Below, one piece after another: positions 1 through 5,383 of a DNA stretch of 27,456 nucleotides; position 1 is the first letter of the stretch, and each line of letters opens with the position of its first letter. The notes below the pieces were generated by a model that saw only the letters and a list, made by a program, of their open reading frames with translations, ran no database searches and was not told where the DNA came from. Made by a program: the position numbers and the translations under genes. The DNA is from Leptofilum sp050292445 (GTDB taxonomy: Bacteria > Chloroflexota > Anaerolineae > Promineifilales > Promineifilaceae): contig JBNKLQ010000052.1 in the NCBI GenBank assembly GCA_050292445.1, forward strand, positions 1 through 27,456, given 5' to 3'.

Positions 1-147
1 CGCGGTCTTCGGCCAACGCGAAACCCAGCCCCGCTGCGGCCAGGCGTCCCGCCGCGCCGCCTAGTAAGTCCAGTTGAACGACCGAATTTTAGCACAGCTT
101 TGCCAGCAACGGCCGTTTCCTGACAAGGTAACAAGGTGAGGGGGTGA
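1..147. other. left edge, no gene identified
   Basis: I see no convincing complete gene here. The forward frames carry stops at about 61-63, 76-81 and 121-123. Read on the minus strand, 95 down to 1 gives a low-complexity, Ala/Gly/Leu-rich open stretch (GGAAGRLAAAGLGFALAEDR) without a good ATG or ribosome site, which could be the start of a leftward gene. Positions 121-155 are a short G-rich direct-repeat tract (variants of gacaaggtaacaaggtgag). It places in-frame TGA codons at 121 and 145 ahead of the next reading frame. One exact ACGGCCGT palindrome lies near 109. Confidence 0.4.
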
Positions 148-573
148 CAGGGGGAACGGCCGCATCCCATTTCAGCACGAATAACGCAAATTTACACGAA
201 GGGTACGGCCGTTTCCACCACCCTCGCCGAATTATTAACCATCGCCAAAGAAAAGCTGGCCGACGATGCTGTACTGGAATTTGACGGCGAAATTGTCACC
301 ACCATGCACTGTCTGGATTGCGGGGAAGTGTTTCCCATATTCCGCAAGATGGCCCGGCTGTATGAAAATGAATCCACCTGCCCCAACTGCGGTGGTCGGC
401 GGGAAATGAGTATGACCCACCGCGTAGACGGCAGCGAAGATTTCCTGGATCGCACCTTGGCGGAGATGGACGTGCCGCCTTTGGGCATTATTCGCGCCCG
501 CAGCGCCAGCAAAAACGAAAGCATTTATCTGGAGCTGACTGGCGATAAAGAGACATTTTTGAGGTTTGACTGA
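148..573 (+). CDS. Zn-ribbon protein, possible C-terminal remnant of an E1-like (ThiF) enzyme
   Basis: The frame is open from after the TGA at 145-147 to the TGA at 571-573 and looks protein-like from about 208. The only ATG is at 304, lacks a ribosome site, and would cut just before the first Cys. Visible features are a helix-strand segment (TLAELLTIAKEKLADDAVLEF), then a zinc ribbon with CLDC and CPNC pairs about 23 residues apart, then a C-terminal segment containing PPLGIIRAR and ending in ELTGD. By position, directly before a Ubl gene and an E2 gene, and by this tail, it may be the end of an E1-like adenylyltransferase whose catalytic part is broken off or lies outside the window. That assignment is inference. 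HypA-type nickel chaperones also carry two CxxC pairs, but the N-terminus lacks their MHE start. A stand-alone Zn-ribbon protein remains possible. Confidence 0.5.
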   Translation, partial: QGERPHPISARITQIYTKGTAVSTTLAELLTIAKEKLADDAVLEFDGEIVTTMHCLDCGEVFPIFRKMARLYENESTCPNCGGRREMSMTHRVDGSEDFLDRTLAEMDVPPLGIIRARSASKNESIYLELTGDKETFLRFD

Positions 574-575
574 CC

Positions 576-675
576 GGTGACCGGTAATTGGTAATCAGTA
601 GATCAGTAATCGGTGTTCAGTTTGGCTCGAAGAAGCTCAACCGATAACCGTTAACCGATTACTGATTACCGACCA
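576..675. repeat. intergenic imperfect palindrome, GATTACTGATTACC family
   Basis: The stretch after the Zn-ribbon gene holds complementary words: GGTAATCAGT on the left against ACTGATTACC on the right, and CAGTAATCGGT against ACCGATTACTG. Together they could form a long imperfect hairpin about 90 nt across. The same word family recurs at 4186-4252. It may act as a transcript-processing or attenuating hairpin or simply be a dispersed intergenic repeat; the sequence does not decide. Confidence 0.6.
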
Positions 676-808
676 AAAGGTGCAACCCCAGGCGGCAAAC
701 TGCGTATTAACAAGTGTATTATCTAGTTGATTTGACGAGAACCCACCGCAAAACCAGGCGCGTGGCCCGAGAAGCAATTCAACCAAAACGAATGGAGGCT
801 ATTATAAA

Positions 809-1075
809 ATGGCAAGCATAAAAACAATCATCTATGATCCCACCGGTTCCAAGAAGACCCCGGTCGAACTTCCAGACGACGTACCGATGCGGCGTTTGAT
901 CCCTGCACTGGTTAGCAAAATGGGACTCCCCACTAGCCAGGGCGCGAACCCCATCACCTACCGTCTGGACCATCGTTCATCCGGCAAGCGGCTCAGCGAA
1001 GATGAGTCACTGTCCGACGCTGGCGTGGTTGAGGATGATATTCTGAGCCTGTTCCCAGAAGTAACGGCAGGCTGA
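809..1075 (+). CDS. ubiquitin-like beta-grasp protein (YukD-like Ubl)
   Basis: An 88-residue protein. The start is set by GGAGG at 793-797, 11 nt before the ATG. The pattern is that of a beta-grasp Ubl: an N-terminal strand (IKTIIYDP), the LPDDVPMRRLIPALVSKMGLP strand-to-helix segment, a later YRLDHRSSGKRL strand-turn, and a closing GVVEDDILSLFPE hairpin. This resembles YukD/EsaB-type Ubls. The chain ends ...EVTAG, so it finishes on a single exposed glycine with no diglycine and no extension, and would not need proteolytic maturation before E1 activation. Its placement before an E2-like gene, two JAB genes and two RING-like genes makes it the likely modifier of this locus. Conjugation to targets is inferred from context. 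Confidence 0.8.
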   Translation: MASIKTIIYDPTGSKKTPVELPDDVPMRRLIPALVSKMGLPTSQGANPITYRLDHRSSGKRLSEDESLSDAGVVEDDILSLFPEVTAG

Positions 1076-1164
1076 CAGTACAATTAATAAGTGAAAAGTA
1101 AAAAGTGAGAAGGAAGGTCATTTCCGGCTTCATCCTTCCGCTTTTTGCCTTTTTTGAGGAAACC

Positions 1165-1698
1165 ATGTCCTTTGATATTCGTGAAACCAGATTGCGCAAC
1201 GACCATGAGCGGATTCGGGCGCTGGTTAATCGCAGCGAGTTTATCCATATCCTTACCACTGACGGTGATCCGGTCGAAAAATATTTGATCCAGTTCACCT
1301 GTAAAGGTGTGGAAAAGATTAATTCTGCGGGCAAGCCGCTGCTGCGGGAAAAACATGAGGTGAGCATTTACCTTCATGCAGAATACCCACTGAAGCAACC
1401 ACAGCTTAAATGGCTCACCCCCATCTTCCACCCCAACATTCATGTGACAGGGGCGGTGTGCATTGGGGCGTGGTGGCCTGCCAAAACGCTAGATGAACTG
1501 CTGCTCACTTTGGGTGAGATGATTCAATATAAGAATTTTGATCCCAAGGACCCGATGAACTCGAAGGCAGCTGCCTGGGCGCTGCGTCACAAGCAACTCT
1601 TTCCCATCGACCGGCGTAGCCTGAAAGGGCAATCGCTGGAAGATTTGATTGTGCTTGGGGAGGAAGAATCGGATGAACTCGGCATCAACATTCTCTAA
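1165..1698 (+). CDS. E2-like ubiquitin-conjugating (UBC fold) protein
   Basis: A 177-residue protein. I chose the ATG at 1165 because GAGGA at 1156-1160 precedes it; an upstream GTG at 1105 in the same frame has no such support. It shows the E2 core: an HPN tripeptide at residues 89-91 and Cys99 eight residues after the Asn, the same spacing as in eukaryotic E2s. An upstream YPLKQPQLKWLTPIFHPN segment matches the P-rich strand before HPN, and the downstream DPKDPMNSKAAAW segment matches the E2 helix region. Known chemistry of the family is to accept the activated Ubl as a thioester on this Cys and pass it to a target or E3. About 35 residues follow the core. Its 3' end overlaps the first JAB gene by 26 nt, implying coupled translation. 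Confidence 0.9.
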   Translation: MSFDIRETRLRNDHERIRALVNRSEFIHILTTDGDPVEKYLIQFTCKGVEKINSAGKPLLREKHEVSIYLHAEYPLKQPQLKWLTPIFHPNIHVTGAVCIGAWWPAKTLDELLLTLGEMIQYKNFDPKDPMNSKAAAWALRHKQLFPIDRRSLKGQSLEDLIVLGEEESDELGINIL

Positions 1699-2893
1699 CG
1701 GCCGTTCCACTCGTCATCCAGAAGAAACCGAACCTATGATTGGCCAGCCTGAAATTGACAGTTTACCAGAACGGCCGTTGGCTAAATTCATCGCCAATAC
1801 CCATCTGCATGGCCAAAGGCCCGCTGCCAGCCAGGTAGTCGTCAGCCACAGCCAGCAGGCGCTTAGCCAGATTCGGGCGCACAGCATCAGTAACCTGCGC
1901 TCGGAGTTGGGCGGCGTGCTGTTGGGCCACGCTTATCGCGATGGCGAGCAGCTCATCGTAGAAGCCATCGCCGCCCTGCCCGCCCGTAACGACGATCATG
2001 GTCCTATTCATTTCACCTTCACCGCTGACGCCTGGAGCCAGATTCATAACGAACGGGCCGAAAAATATCCCAACTTGGAAATTGTGGGCTGGTTCCACAC
2101 CCATCCCGGCCTGGGCGTTTTTTACTCCAGCGATGATGTAGTGGTGCATACGGCCGCTTTCACGCTGCCATGGCATGTGGGGTTGGTTGTAGACCCGTTG
2201 GGCAACGAAGCCAGCTATTTTGGTTGGCAAGAGGGCACGCTTGCGCCCATCGCTGGCTATTATGAACAGCTAGATACGCAAGAAACACCTGTTGCCCCCT
2301 GGCGTGTGGCCAAAACGGAAGTGTGGCATACGCGTGCCACGGAACAATTTTATGCCTCGTATGAAGCTGGGGCAGAGGAAGCCGGATTGATGCATTCTGC
2401 GATTGAGCAAGGCCAATCTTTTACCTTGTCTAACAGCACGATGCTGGGGATTTTAGGCTTTGTCCTGGGGTTTTTTTTGCTTTTTGGCTGGGTGGTGGCG
2501 CTCAATCGGCAGGTCAACAGCTTAGAAAGCGTCGTCGCTAGCCTGGCAGGTGAAACATCAATTAATGCGGTAAGCTGTGTCGATCCGCAGCTGCGCATTG
2601 TGGCTCCGGTGGCAGAAAGTCGTGTATCCCTGGGCGAAGATGTGGCCATTTTTGGCACGGCCGTTCAGCCTGAAGCAGCCCGTTATCAGATTGAATACAG
2701 GCCAGCCGATGGCGAGAGTTGGGAGCTGGCTGGTGTGCAGCGCCGCCAAACCGATTTAGGCTTACTCACCAAGTGGGATACCAGTGAACTACCGTTTGGT
2801 CGTTACGAACTTCGGCTAACGGCCGTTGACCGGCAAAACATCCCTCTGCCCGGTGTAGCCAGCTGCCTTATTGCCGTGGAATTACTTCCTTAA
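1673..2893 (+). CDS. membrane-anchored JAB/JAMM isopeptidase-like protein with extracytoplasmic beta domain
   Basis: A 406-residue protein starting inside the E2 gene, with GGGGAGG at 1657-1663 placing the start at ATG 1673; ATG 1736 is a weaker alternative. Residues about 50-215 form a JAMM metalloprotease domain: Glu78 in SELGGVLLG, then His142 and His144 in HTHPG, then seven residues to Ser152 and Asp155, the full H-x-H-x7-S-x2-D zinc motif. A single hydrophobic helix follows at about 256-278, then a short coiled segment, then about 100 residues with a fibronectin/Ig-like look (APVAESRVSLGED ... ELPFGRYELRLTAVD). This tail resembles the C-terminal beta domain of many Chloroflexota penicillin-binding proteins. 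The JAMM domain would face the cytosol and the tail outside. Likely role: removing the Ubl from membrane-proximal targets; target unknown. Confidence 0.85.
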   Translation: MNSASTFSNGRSTRHPEETEPMIGQPEIDSLPERPLAKFIANTHLHGQRPAASQVVVSHSQQALSQIRAHSISNLRSELGGVLLGHAYRDGEQLIVEAIAALPARNDDHGPIHFTFTADAWSQIHNERAEKYPNLEIVGWFHTHPGLGVFYSSDDVVVHTAAFTLPWHVGLVVDPLGNEASYFGWQEGTLAPIAGYYEQLDTQETPVAPWRVAKTEVWHTRATEQFYASYEAGAEEAGLMHSAIEQGQSFTLSNSTMLGILGFVLGFFLLFGWVVALNRQVNSLESVVASLAGETSINAVSCVDPQLRIVAPVAESRVSLGEDVAIFGTAVQPEAARYQIEYRPADGESWELAGVQRRQTDLGLLTKWDTSELPFGRYELRLTAVDRQNIPLPGVASCLIAVELLP

Positions 2894-2990
2894 TAGGACG
2901 CAGATTCAGCTGATTTCCCTGGTTTTTCTGATCTTTTTTATCAGGTAAATCAGGAAGATCAGCGTACTATCTTCTTTGGACTTTTATTTT
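2894..2990. repeat. intergenic imperfect palindrome between the two JAB genes
   Basis: The 97-nt gap holds two arms that pair imperfectly over about 23 bp. One starts near 2899 (CGCAGATTCAGCTGATTT) and its reverse complement starts near 2964, going backwards (CGCTGATCTTCCTGATTT); about 17 of 23 positions match. A short T-run lies in the loop. No clear ribosome site precedes the next ATG except GGA at 2978-2980. Confidence 0.45.
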
Positions 2991-4181
2991 ATGACTGAGA
3001 CAACAACGACACATTACGTGGCGATAATTCAAATATATTTGCCGGGGCAGGAAACGGCCGTATCCGCCAACATCCGCCTGACCCCAACCGAACTGGTGCC
3101 TGTGGAAGGCAGCTACAAGACGCTGCACGAATGTACTCTGGCCGAGCTGCAAGCCTTCGCCGACCAAACAGAAGCAGATATCTGGCAGACGTACGGTGAA
3201 ATCAAGCTGGCAGAGCTGGTGAAAGACAGCACTGTACAAATGGCAATGGATGTGGTGGACGCGGCTGGCGAACCGGTGGCCCCCTCCCGCGAGTGGCTAG
3301 CCAAAATGGTTGTGGAAACGGCCGTTTCTGCCGTGGTAGAAGAGCCATCAACAGAGGAGCCTACCTCAGGAATTGAGGTCACAGTCACACCTCAAATTGA
3401 TGAGGCAGCAGAAGCACCTGCCACTGAGGCTAAGACAGCAGAACCTGATGTGGCGGAAGCTGAAGTTTCGGAAGAAACGGCCGTTGAACCCGAATTAGAA
3501 CCTGAGCCAATGCCGGAACTGACCGAGCCAGCAGCCGAAGCCGACGATGACGTTGACAACATCATCGTGTCTGAACCGGAACCGGTGCATGAAGAGCGAG
3601 AAGCGCAGCCAGATGCAGAAACAAGCGACACAGTGATTGCTCCTAGCCGGGCACGGGTACGGCTTGCCGGACGGCACTTGCCAGTGGGCGATCCCACGCC
3701 AGCAGCCGTGGACATCACCATTGAAGAACCATCTCTGCGCGCCGCCCAGGCCCACGCCCTCAGCAGCATGAACCGGGAGGTGGCAGGGGTGCTCATTGGC
3801 CCGCGCCCGGAAAAACAGCCAGACGGCCGTTACCGGGTCCACATCCTGGACACAATCATTGCCAAATACACGGTGATGCATGGAGCCAGCGTGACGTACA
3901 CACCGGAAAGCTGGCGTTACATGACAGACAAGCTGCACGAACGGTATCCGGATGAAACGGCCGTTATCGTTGGCTGGTACCATACCCATCCCGGCTTTGG
4001 CATCTTTTTGTCGGGGATGGATTTATTTATTCACCAGAACTTCTTTACGCAGATTTGGCATGTTGCCTATGTACTGGACCCACGCGCCAAAACCAGTGGC
4101 TTTTTTAGCTGGGATCGGCAGAAAACGCAGGTCTCCCGGCACAATTTTTATTGGCCAGAATGGGCCGCCGGGAGTTGGTGA
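2991..4181 (+). CDS. JAB/JAMM isopeptidase-like protein with N-terminal module and acidic linker
   Basis: A 396-residue protein. ATG 2991 is preferred over an in-frame TTG at 2976; neither has a strong ribosome site. Residues about 5-110 are an unrecognised alpha/beta module, and 117-215 are a Glu/Pro/Ala-rich, strongly acidic and presumably flexible linker. Residues about 220-396 are a JAMM domain with Glu263 (NREVAGVLIG), His331 and His333 (HTHPG), Ser341 and Asp344, so all metal and catalytic positions are present. There is no membrane helix, so unlike its neighbour this one should be soluble. Tandem JAB genes next to an E2 suggest two deconjugases acting on different substrates or places. 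The linker may act as a tether that lets the N-terminal part bind a partner; this is inference. Confidence 0.85.
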   Translation: MTETTTTHYVAIIQIYLPGQETAVSANIRLTPTELVPVEGSYKTLHECTLAELQAFADQTEADIWQTYGEIKLAELVKDSTVQMAMDVVDAAGEPVAPSREWLAKMVVETAVSAVVEEPSTEEPTSGIEVTVTPQIDEAAEAPATEAKTAEPDVAEAEVSEETAVEPELEPEPMPELTEPAAEADDDVDNIIVSEPEPVHEEREAQPDAETSDTVIAPSRARVRLAGRHLPVGDPTPAAVDITIEEPSLRAAQAHALSSMNREVAGVLIGPRPEKQPDGRYRVHILDTIIAKYTVMHGASVTYTPESWRYMTDKLHERYPDETAVIVGWYHTHPGFGIFLSGMDLFIHQNFFTQIWHVAYVLDPRAKTSGFFSWDRQKTQVSRHNFYWPEWAAGSW

Positions 4182-4185
4182 TTTT

Positions 4186-4252
4186 CAGTAATCCGTAACC
4201 AATTTTCAGTGACCAGTAGGCATCATAGATTAGTGCTGTTTACCGATTACTG
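4186..4252. repeat. intergenic imperfect palindrome, GATTACTGATTACC family (second copy)
   Basis: CAGTAATCCGTAA at 4186-4198 pairs with TTACCGATTACTG at 4240-4252 at 12 of 13 positions. The words are those of the repeat at 576-675. It lies in the 126-nt gap between the second JAB gene and the first RING-like gene, and its right arm overlaps the -35 box of the promoter at 4250-4278. Confidence 0.6.
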
Positions 4253-4278
4253 ACAACTGATTACTGTATGTGTATAAT
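4250..4278 (+). promoter_or_regulatory. sigma70-type promoter for the RING-like genes
   Basis: CTGACA at 4250-4255, a 17-bp spacer, and a perfect TATAAT at 4273-4278. Transcription would start near 4285, about 24 nt before ATG 4308. The RING-like genes could therefore be expressed independently of the Ubl-E2-JAB genes. The -35 box overlaps the right arm of the palindrome just upstream. Confidence 0.6.
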
Positions 4279-4307
4279 GCCCGTAACGGAAGATTGATTA
4301 CTAAAAA

Positions 4308-4730
4308 ATGGACGAACAGGAAATGCCCCCCCTCACCATTACGAATAACGATATTCAGGAGGCGAATCAACTGAGCCTGCACTGCCCCATTTGTGCCAAT
4401 CCGGTCGAAAAATTTATTGAAGACCGAGAGCTACAGCCGGTCGTGTGCGCCAAATGTGGTACGCTGTACCACAAAGTCTGCTGGGAACAGGGCGGCGGCA
4501 AATGTGCTGTGCTTGGTTGTGCCCATGATAAATTTAAGATCTATGGCACGCCTGTCAGTCCGGTGTTAAGCATTAAATACACAGACTTGCCCCGACCCTC
4601 AGCTAACGGCCGTTCCGCCCGAACCAAACGGCTCAAAGAAGAACAGCGCCGGCAGGTGGAACAATTGCGCCGTCCTAGCCTGCTGCAACGCTTGTTTAAA
4701 TGGCTGTTAGATCAAATCAGAATTGGCTAA
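4308..4730 (+). CDS. soluble RING-like zinc-binding protein (candidate E3)
   Basis: A 140-residue protein, ATG 4308, without a strong ribosome site. Residues 26-71 carry eight possible zinc ligands in binuclear treble-clef order: Cys26/Cys29 (CPIC), Cys47/Cys50 (CAKC), His55/Cys58 (HKVCW), and Cys66/Cys71 (CAVLGC). The Tyr-His-x-x-Cys-Trp core is typical of prokaryotic RING-like families described by comparative genomics (Burroughs, Iyer and Aravind). A basic stretch follows (residues about 100-120), and the end is an amphipathic, hydrophobic-aromatic helix (LLQRLFKWLLDQI) that could bind a membrane or partner. Position after E2 and JAB genes makes an E3-type bridging role likely, but no E2 contact is shown by sequence alone. 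Confidence 0.75.
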   Translation: MDEQEMPPLTITNNDIQEANQLSLHCPICANPVEKFIEDRELQPVVCAKCGTLYHKVCWEQGGGKCAVLGCAHDKFKIYGTPVSPVLSIKYTDLPRPSANGRSARTKRLKEEQRRQVEQLRRPSLLQRLFKWLLDQIRIG

Positions 4731-4733
4731 AAT

Positions 4734-4791
4734 GGAGACTGGAGATTAGAAATTAATTTTCAGTCTCCAATCTCTAATCTTCAATCTCCTC
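4734..4791. repeat. intergenic palindrome, GGAGATTAGAGATTGG family
   Basis: GGAGACTG at 4734-4741 pairs perfectly with CAGTCTCC at 4761-4768. GGAGATTAGA next to it has partial complements in TCTAATCTTCAATCTCC further right. It fills the 64-nt gap between the two RING-like genes and ends at the start codon of the second, so a folded transcript could hide that start. Confidence 0.55.
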
Positions 4792-4794
4792 CTC

Positions 4795-5274
4795 ATGCTC
4801 TCCCCCATCACCGTTACCAAGCAATCCTCGCTTTTGGGCGACGAATGTGTTCTGTGCAAGAACCCGTTTGCGCCGGGAGATGAGATTGTCATTTGCCCGG
4901 AAGATAGCAGCCGCCACCATACACACTGCTGGCGGGCCAACGGCAATAAATGTGCCGCCTACGGCTGTCGCGGGCATGGCGAGATTGAAACGCCGGAGAC
5001 TGCGATCCCAGAAGCGCCAATCCCTCCTCCACCAACAAACCAGCCACCAGCCACTAATCCAAACGGCCGTATCCAACGAGCCGCTTCTCGATTCGGCTGT
5101 GGGCAGGGCTGTCTGCTTATAGGCATCGCCATTGCCATTATCTTTTTCTCGATTGGCTGTTTTGGGCTGTGGGCCATTGCTGACTACATCATGCTGGAAG
5201 TGCTGGGTTGGCAATACCGCATCCCCGAATCCGGCCTCATTTTGCCCCAAATTGTGCTTTTACTTTCATTGTAA
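4795..5274 (+). CDS. membrane-anchored RING-like zinc-binding protein (candidate E3)
   Basis: A 159-residue protein starting at ATG 4795; no ribosome site is visible, perhaps because of coupling or the upstream hairpin. The N-terminal zinc module parallels the preceding gene: Cys18/Cys21 (CVLC), Cys34 then Asp37, where the neighbour has a second Cys, His42/Cys45 (HTHCW), and Cys53/Cys58 (CAAYGC). Asp in a RING ligand position is known from eukaryotic RBX1, so zinc binding may persist. A Pro-rich linker (residues about 66-90) leads to one hydrophobic helix at about 106-130 and a short hydrophobic tail. The RING-like part would be cytosolic. With the membrane JAB protein it suggests that Ubl conjugation happens at the membrane. 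Function is inferred. Confidence 0.7.
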   Translation: MLSPITVTKQSSLLGDECVLCKNPFAPGDEIVICPEDSSRHHTHCWRANGNKCAAYGCRGHGEIETPETAIPEAPIPPPPTNQPPATNPNGRIQRAASRFGCGQGCLLIGIAIAIIFFSIGCFGLWAIADYIMLEVLGWQYRIPESGLILPQIVLLLSL

Positions 5275-5383
5275 CAGCGGAACACAGGGTTACGCAGAGA
5301 AGGCACAGAGCTGCCCAGAGAAACCGAAGTTATCTATCTCAAAAATCTCTGCGCGCTCTAAAATCTCTCCCATCTCTGCGTCC
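5275..5383. repeat. intergenic CACAGAG/CTCTGCG-type repeat
   Basis: The gap between the convergent RING-like and photolyase genes holds acgcagagaaggcacagag and, later, inverted words (CTCTGCGCGCTC, CATCTCTGCGTCC). This gives an imperfect hairpin across about 100 nt, of the low-complexity kind seen in the other gaps. It may serve as a terminator for both convergent genes, but there is no classical U-tract. Confidence 0.45.

Noticed and set aside
1..95. Minus-strand frame with GGAAGRLAAAGLGFALAEDR
   Set aside because: It could be the start of a leftward gene, but it is short, low-complexity, lacks an ATG and ribosome site, and is cut by the window edge.
148..573. HypA-type nickel chaperone
   Set aside because: Two CxxC pairs fit, but the conserved MHE N-terminus is missing, the C-terminal ELTGD tail is different, and no hydrogenase genes are near.
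576..4252. CRISPR array
   Set aside because: The repeated words are irregular inverted repeats in gaps, not evenly spaced direct repeats with unique spacers, and no cas genes are present.
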